A stretch of DNA of 64,000 bases from Pandoraea pneumonica (GCF_902459645.1 NZ_CABPSK010000004.1:124001-188000), one strand, 5' to 3'. Positions 54,432 to 63,009 are shown, numbered from the stretch's first letter. Translations and numbers: made by a program. The notes: generated from the letters alone by a model not told the origin.

Positions 54432-56612
54432 TTATGAAAGATCACCAGGGAACTCGGTCGGGCAGCCCTGCCACGCCACTTTCCCACGAGAGAGCAACAC
54501 AACACGGTCGGCGGCGAGAATTGTTTCGGGGCGATGAGCAACTGTGATGCGAGTGATGTTCATCGTGCGGATGTTGTTCAGCACTTCTCTCTCTTTCTCG
54601 ATATTCAAATGGCAGGTTGCCTCATCGAGAATGAGTATCGATGGACGCTTGTACAACGCACGCGCTAGTAGAACGCGCTGCTTCTGGCCTCCGGATAACA
54701 CATTGCCCATGTCACCGACCAAGGTGTTGTAAGCCATGGGCATCGCCATGATTTCGAAATGAACGCCAGAGGCGATGGCGCAAGCGATCATGTGATCATT
54801 GTCGACCTGGTGCCCGAAGAAGTTGATGTTGTCCGCAATAGAACCCGAAAACAGAGCGTCGTCCTGCAGCACAGTCGCAATTTCCTGCCGGAACGCGTGT
54901 ACGCCAATTTCCGTCAAGTCCACACCGTCAATCAAAACTCTCCCTCGCGTCGGCTTCAGCACTCCGAGCAGAACATTCAGTAGCGTTGTCTTCCCACATC
55001 CTGTCGGACCTGCGAGGACAATTGACTCGCCTGAGCTCACATGGAGGTCAATGCCGTCGAGAATTGTCGGTTCACCATGTGCGTATCTGTATTGCACAGC
55101 ATCAAATGTGATTTCCCCTGTCAACTTGCGACGAAACTCCTCGCCCCGCTCCACGGACTCCTCGACCGGGTGAAGCACGATGTCAGCCAAACGCTCGCCT
55201 TGAAGCTGTAACATCCTCACCGCATAAAAGTTGTCGATGAGCCCGCCTACGCGGGAATTGAACTGCCCCTTGAATGCGTTAAATGCCATGAGCATTCCTA
55301 TTGAAAATTGCCCCGACATCACCAATTTAGCGCCGAAGAAGATGATTAGAAGCCCTTCAATGCCAAAGAGAACCCCGTTTATTTGTTGATACATCAGTTG
55401 CATTTTCTGCGACCGCAGACCCGCGTTAACCTGTGCAACCAGGAGGGCCATCCAAGAGGCACGTCGCTCGTCCTGTTTCTGGAACAGCTGCAATGCCTTG
55501 ACGCCACGGACCGTCTCGAGAAAATGACTCTGTGTTCTTGCTGAACGAACGATGACATCCTGTGATGCCAGGCGAAAGGACTGGTACGTAACCGCACGGC
55601 CTGCGCCATACAGTGCCATGGTACCGATCGCAAGCATGGCTAGCGCAGGGCTATATACGAGCATCATCGCGAGAGTCACGATGGTCACGATACCGTCCAG
55701 CACTGCAGCGAGAAACGATGACGTCAGCGTTTGTTGAATCGAGTCGACGGTGCCAAATCGGGACACGATGTCGCCGACGTGTCGCTTCTCGAAAAATTGA
55801 ATCGGCAAGCGAATCAAATGGTTAAACACATTCGATTTCCACTGGATTCCAAGCGTGGTGCTGAGATGCATGAGATTCCACGCTCGTATCGCGCTGACGC
55901 CTTGTTGAACGATCAGCATCGCTCCAAAGGCAAGTAGCAGCGTAACGAGAAGGTCGTGGTCGGCAGTCACGAGTACGTTATCGACGACCCACTGGAGAAA
56001 GAGCGGGCTAGCTATCGACAGCGCCTCCAAGGTTAGCGCGAGGCACAGTATCCTCCCCAGAGATCGTTTCAATCCCGTTACTCGCCCCAGCAACTGGCGG
56101 AGCTTGAGCTGCGGTGGAGGTGTATTGCCTTCAAAATCCAGCGATGGCCAGAGTTCCAACACCACTCCCGTGAACATGTCGGAGAACTCAGAGGCCGAGA
56201 CAGTCCGAACACCTTGTGCTGGATCGTGAATCTTGAATCCCGACCTGCCGATCTCGTAAAGCACGACAAAGTGATTGAATGACCAATGGACAATGCAAGG
56301 AAGCTTTACGTTAGGTAGCTCTTCGATTTCCGCGCGAACGGCACGAGACATCAACTCCATTCGATCTGAAATTTTGATGAGTTGCGACAGCGACGCTCCC
56401 TTCAGGGAAATGGGAAACGCTTGTCTGAGCAGCCGTAAATCAACGTGCAATCCGTGATAGCTCGCTATCATTGCCATACAGGCCAATCCGCACTCTGTCG
56501 CCTCCGTCTGATAAATCATCGGCAAACGATGCCGAAATCCTGTTGCAATGTTTTGATGGCTTTGCATTTGAGTCGAGAAAGTCCATTGCGACCAATATTC
56601 AAAAGAACACAT
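54432..56612 (-). CDS. C39-peptidase-containing ABC exporter (bacteriocin/RiPP type)
   Basis: A 726-residue processing exporter. The N-terminal C39 peptidase has the catalytic Cys41 (QTEATECGLACMAMIASYHG), His (HWSFNHFVVL, H114) and Asp (HDPA, D130), so it should be active. Six transmembrane helices follow (about 170-440), then the ATPase with Walker A GPTGCGKTTLLN (about 537), signature LSGGQKQRVLLARAL and Walker B ILILDEATCHLN. Such enzymes cut the leader after a double-glycine-type site and export the peptide. Its substrate is presumably the 110-residue peptide encoded at 58417-58749. The start codon is uncertain (Met1 or Met16). Confidence 0.95.
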   Translation of the reverse strand: MCSFEYWSQWTFSTQMQSHQNIATGFRHRLPMIYQTEATECGLACMAMIASYHGLHVDLRLLRQAFPISLKGASLSQLIKISDRMELMSRAVRAEIEELPNVKLPCIVHWSFNHFVVLYEIGRSGFKIHDPAQGVRTVSASEFSDMFTGVVLELWPSLDFEGNTPPPQLKLRQLLGRVTGLKRSLGRILCLALTLEALSIASPLFLQWVVDNVLVTADHDLLVTLLLAFGAMLIVQQGVSAIRAWNLMHLSTTLGIQWKSNVFNHLIRLPIQFFEKRHVGDIVSRFGTVDSIQQTLTSSFLAAVLDGIVTIVTLAMMLVYSPALAMLAIGTMALYGAGRAVTYQSFRLASQDVIVRSARTQSHFLETVRGVKALQLFQKQDERRASWMALLVAQVNAGLRSQKMQLMYQQINGVLFGIEGLLIIFFGAKLVMSGQFSIGMLMAFNAFKGQFNSRVGGLIDNFYAVRMLQLQGERLADIVLHPVEESVERGEEFRRKLTGEITFDAVQYRYAHGEPTILDGIDLHVSSGESIVLAGPTGCGKTTLLNVLLGVLKPTRGRVLIDGVDLTEIGVHAFRQEIATVLQDDALFSGSIADNINFFGHQVDNDHMIACAIASGVHFEIMAMPMAYNTLVGDMGNVLSGGQKQRVLLARALYKRPSILILDEATCHLNIEKEREVLNNIRTMNITRITVAHRPETILAADRVVLLSRGKVAWQGCPTEFPGDLS

Positions 56613-56643
56613 TGGCGTGTTGCTGGTGCCCGAGCTGGATTTG

Positions 56644-57936
56644 TCAGAACGTTCCGCGAAGGCTTAGGACGGGTTCAAGAATCCACTCGTAAATCCGGCG
56701 AGTGTCTTGAAGGAGGTCTACGTCCACCGTCATACCGCTGCGCAGCGGCATAGCGCGTCCGTAGGCGGTAACCTGATCAATCTTTGGCGCAACCACGATC
56801 CTGTAGTAGAGTTCCGCCCCTTTCGTCGGGTCTAATCCAGGCACTCCTCCAGAAATTGCTGCCAGTTCCTGGGGTGTCATCGGTGTTTGTGCAACGGAGA
56901 TCACCTTGCCATCGTATTTCCCGAATTTTTGATACGGATAGGCGTGATAGCGCAAAAGCACATCGTCTCCCGGTTTTACAAAGCCGATGGTCCGACTTGT
57001 CGCGTAGAGATCGACAAGCATCCTCGCCCCATCGGGAAGAAGCCCCAAAACGGGGCGACTCGGGTCAACAATTTGGCCCAACTCGGTGAGCACGGATGTG
57101 ATCGTCCCGGCGGCTGCCGCGGAAACCACTAGTCGACGCTTGGATTCACTTTCGGCGTACTCCTGAGACGAGGTACTTTTGAGTCGCTCCAATTGAGCAA
57201 TCTGGCTTTCGTATTTGATGGGCAGCTTGCGCAGATCATTCTCTGCACTCCGTATCTCTTGCTCTACTGAACTGCGCTGGCGTTGAAGCTCGACTCGACG
57301 TGATCGGTGCTCGAGATGTTCCTCCTCTTTCTGCTGACGCTGGTCTTCAGAAACGTACCCATCCTTCGACAATTCGCGGTAACGGCTCGCAGCATTCTTC
57401 GATAGTTTCACTCGACTTTCCTGCACCGAGATTTGCGCGTCAAAAGTAGCCGCCTGGGATCGAAGTGCACGAAGCTTCACCGCCAACGCAGACGCTTCCT
57501 CGGCCTGCATTCGTCGGGCACTTTCCAACTCACTATCGAGCGATGCCTTCCGGTATGAAATTTGTTTGCTAATCTCAATTTGCGTACCGCCAATTGCCAC
57601 GCTGTCACGCTCGCTCGATAGGACATACAGGATGCTCCCTGCCTGGACGTGCTGCCCCTCTGTAACGTGCTTCTCGACAACGATGCCCGCTTGGGCCGGA
57701 TAAACGCGCAGAATGCCTAAGCTCGGCGTGACCTGCCCGGAAACCGTCACACGTCTTGTGTAGGAACAAAACACGACGATTCCAGCGATCAAGACGAACA
57801 CAGCGAACGCAAAAGCGGAGATCAGCGAACTGGAGACTGGGGAGGTCAGTAAAACACTGCCCTGATAAGAATCTCGACGAGCGTTCAACGCTTCCTGCCG
57901 AAATAACTTCGACTTCACGGGATCAACATAGCTCAT
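56644..57936 (-). CDS. HlyD-family membrane fusion protein of peptide exporter
   Basis: The periplasmic adaptor (430 residues). One N-terminal membrane anchor (residues about 34-58, LISAFAFAVFVLIAGIVVFC) precedes a lipoyl half-motif (GILRVYPAQAGIVVEKHVTE). A long coiled-coil hairpin of Gln/Glu/Arg-rich sequence (about 105-255) and the second half (GTITSVLTELGQIVDPSRPV) follow. It would connect the C39 ABC transporter to the TolC-type channel. The ATG at 57936 (MSYVDPVKSK) was chosen; an ATG ten codons upstream is also possible. It follows the small membrane protein gene in the same operon. Confidence 0.9.
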   Translation of the reverse strand: MSYVDPVKSKLFRQEALNARRDSYQGSVLLTSPVSSSLISAFAFAVFVLIAGIVVFCSYTRRVTVSGQVTPSLGILRVYPAQAGIVVEKHVTEGQHVQAGSILYVLSSERDSVAIGGTQIEISKQISYRKASLDSELESARRMQAEEASALAVKLRALRSQAATFDAQISVQESRVKLSKNAASRYRELSKDGYVSEDQRQQKEEEHLEHRSRRVELQRQRSSVEQEIRSAENDLRKLPIKYESQIAQLERLKSTSSQEYAESESKRRLVVSAAAAGTITSVLTELGQIVDPSRPVLGLLPDGARMLVDLYATSRTIGFVKPGDDVLLRYHAYPYQKFGKYDGKVISVAQTPMTPQELAAISGGVPGLDPTKGAELYYRIVVAPKIDQVTAYGRAMPLRSGMTVDVDLLQDTRRIYEWILEPVLSLRGTF

Positions 57937-58005
57937 TGTCGTAAGGTGCCCCTTCCACCACTGCACCTCGGCTTGATGGAAGGGGCATCGTCATGCTCAC
58001 ACTTA

Positions 58006-58389
58006 CTATGTCCGGAATTCCGGCTGCTTGGCAGACTGCTGACATTCCCTAGCCCAAATGACTTCATCTACTCCGCACATGGCGGCAAAGATTGCGGTAG
58101 CGGTTAGCTTTTCGTTTCCTAGAAATAGAAAAAGTATCGCGCCGAACGTGCCGATACAGACGATCAGAAATCCAAATCGCTCCGCCTTGATTCCAAAAAT
58201 CGAGCTTGACCGAAATTGCTTCCCAAACAACCATGGACCAGCAAAAATCCAAAACAATGAGCTCGGAAAGTAGTATAGAAATGCCGAAAAAAAAGCAGAA
58301 AATAAGAATTTACTTCCCGAAAATAAAAAACCAGCATTGATCATCAAAACAGCAAAGTACCACGCCGCCCTAGTTCGATATTTTTCCAT
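58006..58389 (-). CDS. Small membrane protein, candidate immunity protein
   Basis: A 127-residue, very Phe-rich protein (AWYFAVLMINAGFLFSGSKF onward). Three or four hydrophobic segments span about residues 9-55, 70-92 and 95-107, with a short hydrophilic C-terminus (WARECQQSAKQPEFRT). I find no family. Ribosome site GGAGA lies six bases before the ATG at 58389. It starts 27 bases after the precursor peptide gene and precedes the exporter genes, the place where bacteriocin immunity genes often sit. That role is inference from position and topology only. Confidence 0.65.
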   Translation of the reverse strand: MEKYRTRAAWYFAVLMINAGFLFSGSKFLFSAFFSAFLYYFPSSLFWIFAGPWLFGKQFRSSSIFGIKAERFGFLIVCIGTFGAILFLFLGNEKLTATAIFAAMCGVDEVIWARECQQSAKQPEFRT

Positions 58390-58416
58390 AAAAATTCTCC
58401 GCTTACCCTCACTCTA

Positions 58417-58749
58417 TCAACCATCCCCGTCGTCGTTAGTTTGTGGGGTGTCGATATTATCTACTACCATCTTGCACCCCCATGAGACCAATCTTTGCGT
58501 CAACGCACCAACAGCTAAGTTCCGGGAAAGAATACCTGCAGTAATACCGAATCCACTCCCAATAAGAAAGCAAGTCAAATAGGTTCCACTATTCCAGGAA
58601 TAACCTCCAAAACCAGGAACATTGATATTAATTGTTGTCGATGAATTACCCTCCAGCTTCGTAGTTACGGTTGACCCGACAGGCAACGTATAGACAATCG
58701 TCTCAGCCCCGGATACAGAAGAAATTTCATCAGAAGTTAATGGGCGCAT
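58417..58749 (-). CDS. Precursor peptide with double-glycine-type leader
   Basis: A 110-residue peptide. The N-terminus MRPLTSDEISSVSGA matches the LxxxEIxxVxGG leader pattern recognised by C39 exporters, with GA at the expected cleavage point after residue 15. The mature part (about 95 residues) has a Ser/Thr/Asn-rich stretch (residues 26-43), a Gly/hydrophobic region (FGGYSWNSGTYLTCFLIGSG, then FGITAGILSRNLAVGALTQR) and an Asp-rich tail. Two cysteines (60 and 92) could form a disulphide. A strong AGGAG ribosome site precedes the ATG. Located between the JmjC oxygenase and exporter genes, it is the probable substrate of both. Confidence 0.82.
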   Translation of the reverse strand: MRPLTSDEISSVSGAETIVYTLPVGSTVTTKLEGNSSTTININVPGFGGYSWNSGTYLTCFLIGSGFGITAGILSRNLAVGALTQRLVSWGCKMVVDNIDTPQTNDDGDG

Positions 58750-58782
58750 ACCGCTCCTCGTTACTTACCAATCCACAAATTT

Positions 58783-59685
58783 TCACTTACGATCAATCAC
58801 CCTATCAAATTCAATTTTCTTGTATTCATTATTTAGACTTGACATCTCACAAAGAAATAATTCTTGATTCTCCTTCCTCTTTAATTCTTGACAAATTCTT
58901 TCTGCGATATCGATCATTCCACGCGAATCCTCCGAAAATGGGTAGAACGATCGCCTGGCCAACTCCATAGCAGGAAGAATCTGATTGGCTATCCACGCGA
59001 CATAGTCGGTGACTTTGGCGGTGTGTAGTCCAACGGCGATATGGAACGTCTCCTGGGCATCGATTGGCGTTGCCTCATGCCACCATCCTCTAGGGATATA
59101 CAACGCGTCGCCTTGTTCCAAAACAAGCTCAATACTTGGCTCTTCGGGACACTCATCCTTCCTGTACTTACTTTTCTGATGATCAAGTGGGTACGGAAGT
59201 GTTGGAGGGAATACTTTCCATGCCTTGCGCCCTATCATTTGTACAGCAATAACGTCGTGCGTATCCCAATGCCGACCAAAGGTCCCTTTGCCACCGAACG
59301 CGGCGTAAGCGTTCGCAACTGTCTTGACGTTCAAATAATCCGATACCTCGTGGCATATGGATGCAATAGTTGCATCTTTCAAATCCATCCGATTGATGAG
59401 AAGCGTCGCCCCATCTTTCAGCAATGATTCGACGCGACTTGTTGAAATCCTCACCTTAACGTCATATATATCCTGATATTTTTCTGTGTATTGATAAACT
59501 CCGAGTACACCATTCATGTGCATCTTGATATCAAAATCACCGGTCAAATTTACGCCATAAATGGTCTCACTCAAATCACTCCACGAGTAAACATCAGACG
59601 GCACGATCCGAGACAAATGGAGCGGAATTTTCTCGAAGTAGTTCGAGTAAAAATCATCTTTTGAAATACTGAATTTAATTTTCAT
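58783..59685 (-). CDS. JmjC-type Fe(II)/2-oxoglutarate oxygenase
   Basis: A 300-residue JmjC/cupin-fold protein of the bacterial ribosomal-oxygenase-like group (YcfD/RoxA type). The Fe ligands fit H139 and D141 (GTFGRHWDTHDV) and H203 (YIPRGWWHEATP). The surrounding QMIGRKAWKVFPP and LEQGDALYIPRG match the family beta-helix strands. Such enzymes hydroxylate Arg, His, Asn or Asp side chains of proteins with O2 and 2-oxoglutarate. Its gene ends 33 bases before the precursor peptide, so hydroxylation of that peptide is the natural hypothesis. Start is ATG 59685 or the adjacent GTG; a run of eight G residues lies directly upstream. Composition is AT-richer than the flanks. Confidence 0.82.
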   Translation of the reverse strand: MKIKFSISKDDFYSNYFEKIPLHLSRIVPSDVYSWSDLSETIYGVNLTGDFDIKMHMNGVLGVYQYTEKYQDIYDVKVRISTSRVESLLKDGATLLINRMDLKDATIASICHEVSDYLNVKTVANAYAAFGGKGTFGRHWDTHDVIAVQMIGRKAWKVFPPTLPYPLDHQKSKYRKDECPEEPSIELVLEQGDALYIPRGWWHEATPIDAQETFHIAVGLHTAKVTDYVAWIANQILPAMELARRSFYPFSEDSRGMIDIAERICQELKRKENQELFLCEMSSLNNEYKKIEFDRVIDRK

Positions 59686-59851
59686 CACCCCCCCCGAATA
59701 TCGACGGAATTCATATTAATCAACGCAAACAGCTGAAAAACATCTACACGATCTCGCCGCGTATGGCTCGCTCAATTTACTTCATTGCTGCAGCCATTGA
59801 TATGCGAAAATTCTTAGATTATTTCTTTGCCTTTCGAATCACCGAGAGAGT

Positions 59852-59879
59852 GAAATTCCCGTGTTTTGAGGGGAATTTC
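59852..59879. repeat. 9-bp inverted repeat upstream of the JmjC gene
   Basis: Arms GAAATTCCC and GGGAATTTC enclose GTGTTTTGAG. It lies about 170 bases upstream of the cassette's first gene, so it may be an operator. There is no T-run that would make it a terminator. Confidence 0.55.
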
Positions 59880-60145
59880 GAATGGAACCTCGACTTCAAT
59901 CGATGACAATGGCCGACAAACTTTTGACCTCGTGCAAGTGGGATACGCATCTAACGTCCATGCTCGACGCCTGTGCGTTTGTGGTTTCCGTATAGTCGGG
60001 CGCAATGCTTCGGCGGGACTTCCATGAAGTGCTGTTTTCCCAAAACCCTATTAGCTCAATCCGGATTCTCGCGGGCGGGAGGGGCTGCGTTACGAGCAGC
60101 GGCCCATTTCGGGGCGAGGGGGAACTAGTTCTATCGCCCTAATGC

Positions 60146-60172
60146 AAAAAGCCCACAACCATGGTTGTGGGC
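60146..60172 (-). terminator. Intrinsic terminator of the Bcr/CflA gene
   Basis: A 22-base perfect palindrome (GCCCACAACCATGGTTGTGG plus GC) is followed on the minus strand by five T residues. It lies 121 bases past the stop of the MFS gene. Confidence 0.8.
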
Positions 60173-60292
60173 TCTATCAATCTTCCGCTCTGTGTGAAAC
60201 ACAGACGAAAGAAACCGAGTCTTCATTCTCGACTTCATTTTCCGGACCGGACGCAAGCAATTCGCTAATCGGCGGCCTCCTACCCACCGTAT

Positions 60293-61516
60293 CTAGGTCG
60301 ATGAATAATTTCCCTTCTTCACCGGCAACATCGTCAACATCGACACCAGCGCCAGCAGCGCGAATCCGCACATGACGGTGGCGAGCGGCCTCGGCGAGCC
60401 GTCGTTGAGCACGCCGAGCAGCGCGCCCGCCGCAAAGCCGAAGCCGTATTGCACGCTGCCGACCAGCGCCGCCGCCGCACCCGCACGGGTCGGGTGATTC
60501 GCCATCGCACCCGCCACCGAATTCGCAGTGATGATGCCGCGCAGCGACATGAACAGGAACAGCAGCGCCACCATCAACGGCAGAATGGCGATGCCCAGCC
60601 AAGCGGTTGCAAACAGCACGGACGTCACCACAGCGCAGCCGATGATGCCGATGCGCATCAGTCGATAAGACCCGATCTGCCCGACGCGACGCGAGTTGAA
60701 CATCGTCATCGACGCCATGCCGACGATGTTGATCCCGAACAACACGCCGAAGAACTGCGGCGACACATGGAAGTACTCCATGTACACAAGCGGCGTGCCT
60801 GTGATGTAGGTGAACGACGCGCCGAACACCGCCCCACCCGCGACCATATAGCCGACGAAATGCTTGTCGCGCAGCAAGTGCCAATACGACATCACGATGG
60901 CACGCGGGCCGCCCACCGTGCGCGCGTGCACCGCGCCCGTCTCCGGCAGACGCCACAACGCCAGCATGGCCACCACACCGAACGCCGCGAGAATGCCGAA
61001 GATCACCCGCCACGTCGTGAAGCGCAGCAACTGACCACCGAGCAGCGGCGCGACGATCGGGGCCACGCTCATCACCAGCAACATGATCGAGAACGCCCGC
61101 GCACTGTTACGCGCCCCATAGACATCGCGCACGATCGCTTGCGCAATCACCGGCATGGCACACCCGCCGAGCGCCTGCACGAAGCGCCACATCATCATGT
61201 GATCGATGGTGTCCGAGAACGCGCACCCCACGCTGCCGAAAATATAGAGCGCAATACCGGCCGCCATCGGCCAGCGCCGCCCGAAACGGTCCGCCAGCGG
61301 GCCCCACAACAGTTGTCCGAACGCGAACCCTAGAAAGAAGTACGACAGCGTGAGCTGCGCCGCCGATGCACTCGCTCCCAACTCGTGGCGCATCGTCACC
61401 AGCCCCGGCAAATACATGTCCGTGGACGCCGGCGCAATCATCATGAACAGGCCAAGAATGCCCAGCAATACACGCTCGGTCGGCAAGGCGGGAGAGAGTT
61501 CGGACGTCTGTGTCAT
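60293..61516 (-). CDS. Bcr/CflA-family multidrug efflux MFS transporter
   Basis: A 12-helix drug:H+ antiporter (407 residues). It has the family start LLGILGLFMMIAPASTDMYL and motif GQLLWGPLADRFGRRWPM. MWRFVQALGGCAMPVIAQAI with ARAFSIMLLVMSVAPIVAPL are typical of Bcr/CflA exporters of chloramphenicol, sulphonamides or bicyclomycin. Its actual substrate is unknown. It is monocistronic with its own terminator. Confidence 0.93.
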   Translation of the reverse strand: MTQTSELSPALPTERVLLGILGLFMMIAPASTDMYLPGLVTMRHELGASASAAQLTLSYFFLGFAFGQLLWGPLADRFGRRWPMAAGIALYIFGSVGCAFSDTIDHMMMWRFVQALGGCAMPVIAQAIVRDVYGARNSARAFSIMLLVMSVAPIVAPLLGGQLLRFTTWRVIFGILAAFGVVAMLALWRLPETGAVHARTVGGPRAIVMSYWHLLRDKHFVGYMVAGGAVFGASFTYITGTPLVYMEYFHVSPQFFGVLFGINIVGMASMTMFNSRRVGQIGSYRLMRIGIIGCAVVTSVLFATAWLGIAILPLMVALLFLFMSLRGIITANSVAGAMANHPTRAGAAAALVGSVQYGFGFAAGALLGVLNDGSPRPLATVMCGFALLALVSMLTMLPVKKGNYSST

Positions 61517-61563
61517 TTGTCGTTTTAGTTATCGAATGCTGAAGATGCCGTGCAAAAAGCACA

Positions 61564-61592
61564 ACGCCCGCCATCATACCGCTGGCGGGCGT
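61564..61592 (-). terminator. Terminator after the AAHS transporter gene
   Basis: A 10-bp stem ACGCCCGCCA/TGGCGGGCGT with a 9-base loop is followed on the minus strand by a T-rich tract (TGTGCTTTTTG). It lies 62 bases past the transporter stop. Confidence 0.65.
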
Positions 61593-61653
61593 CGGACCTC
61601 ATTGCCCTGCGCTCAATGGTGAGCGCGAAGGCAAGTCGAAAACAGTCACAGCA

Positions 61654-63009
61654 TCAGTTCGCCGTCGCGGCGCGCAGGTTGCCGCCGTCACCGCGTTGCA
61701 TGCGAGCGATGGCCAACACACCGATGAGCGAAATACAGGCCGGCACGGCAGCTGCCATGAACAGCGACGACGACGACCATTGCAGATGCATCAGCGCGCC
61801 GCCCAACACCGGGCCCAGCACCGAGCCGATACGGCCAATACCGAGGCTCCAGCCGATGCCCGTCGAGCGCAGCGACGTCGGGTAGTAAGTCGCGGCCAGT
61901 GCGTTGAGCGCCGGTTGACCGCCGATGATCGAGAAGCCCGCGAAGAAGATCGCTGCAAACACCGCCACCATCGACACCATCACCGCCGGGTTGCCGATCG
62001 CCGCCGTTGCCGCAATCGCAATCAGGAACGTGACAGCCAGCACACTCGTGAAGCCCAGACGATCGATCACACGGCCCAGCAGCAGCGTGCCGATCACACC
62101 GCCCGTCCACAGCGCAGTGCCCGCCATCACAGCCACTTGCGTCGAATAACCGGCGTCGCGAATCACCGTCGGCAGCCAATTCGACAGGAAGTACATATCG
62201 AGCAGGTTGGCGAAGTTGATCACCCAAAGCAGCAGCGTCATACGCGCGCGGCCATCCTTGAACAACTCGATGAACGGCACGCCCTTGGCCTTCTGCTCGT
62301 CGAGCACGAAGCGCGCGTCGGCAGGCAGATTCGCCGCCGGGGCCACACGCTGCAATTGCTTGCGAATGCGCGCGGTGTCGCTCTTCTTGAACATCAGGAA
62401 CTGAATCGACTCAGGCAGCGAAACCCACATCAGGAAGCCGAGCACCAGCGGAATCGCGCCGCCGATGAAGAAGACTGCGCGCCAGCCCAGACTCGGGATG
62501 ATCGCCGCCGTGATCAGGCCGCCGACCACGCCGCCCAGCGTAAAGCCGCACGACACCATCATCATCAGCGAAACACGGATGCGACGCGGGCTGTATTCGC
62601 CCGCAAGCGCCATCGCGTTCGGCATGATGCAGCCCAGACCCAAGCCAGCAGCAAAGCGCCAGACGACGAGTTCGGTGATCGAGTTGGCAAAGCCGGTCAC
62701 GATCATGCACACCGCGAAGAACAGCGTCGCGCCGATGAGCACCGGGCGGCGGCCCAGCTTGTCGGCCAGCGCCGAGAACGTGAGCGAGCCGACCAACATG
62801 CCGAACAAGCCTGCACCGAACACCGGCGACAGCGTTTCCTTCGCAATACCCCACTCGCGAATCACGACCGGGGCCACGTAGCCCATCGCCTGCACGTCGA
62901 AACCGTCGACGACCAGACACATCGCGCACAGCGCAATCACCCACCACTGATAGCCGCCCAGACGGCTCTCGTCGATCAATGCGCCGACATTCACTTCTGC
63001 TGCTTTCAT
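61654..63009 (-). CDS. AAHS-family aromatic acid:H+ symporter
   Basis: A 451-residue MFS permease of the PcaK/BenK (aromatic acid) family. It starts VGALIDESRLGGYQWWVIAL and continues VVDGFDVQAMGYVAPVVIRE (the DGxD motif of the family). FGMLVGSLTFSALADKLGRR and GRRPVLIGATL follow. It should import a benzoate-like anion with protons. GGAGACAGG precedes the ATG at 63009. No aromatic-ring pathway genes are adjacent, so the substrate is open. Confidence 0.92.
   Translation of the reverse strand: MKAAEVNVGALIDESRLGGYQWWVIALCAMCLVVDGFDVQAMGYVAPVVIREWGIAKETLSPVFGAGLFGMLVGSLTFSALADKLGRRPVLIGATLFFAVCMIVTGFANSITELVVWRFAAGLGLGCIMPNAMALAGEYSPRRIRVSLMMMVSCGFTLGGVVGGLITAAIIPSLGWRAVFFIGGAIPLVLGFLMWVSLPESIQFLMFKKSDTARIRKQLQRVAPAANLPADARFVLDEQKAKGVPFIELFKDGRARMTLLLWVINFANLLDMYFLSNWLPTVIRDAGYSTQVAVMAGTALWTGGVIGTLLLGRVIDRLGFTSVLAVTFLIAIAATAAIGNPAVMVSMVAVFAAIFFAGFSIIGGQPALNALAATYYPTSLRSTGIGWSLGIGRIGSVLGPVLGGALMHLQWSSSSLFMAAAVPACISLIGVLAIARMQRGDGGNLRAATAN

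Larger units (their letters stand above)
59686..60292. other. 607-base region upstream of the secretion cassette
   Basis: It should contain the promoter of the cassette, with AT-rich patches at about 59800-59830, the inverted repeat 59852-59879 and the terminator of the Bcr/CflA gene at its right end. From about 60000 the composition returns to high GC. No gene is supported here. Confidence 0.45.

Noticed and set aside
53100-57900. Haemolysin-type (RTX) toxin secretion as the function of the HlyD/ABC/TolC genes
   Set aside because: No RTX nonapeptide repeats are present, and the ABC protein has an intact catalytic C39 Cys, which RTX exporters such as HlyB lack. A double-glycine peptide substrate fits better.
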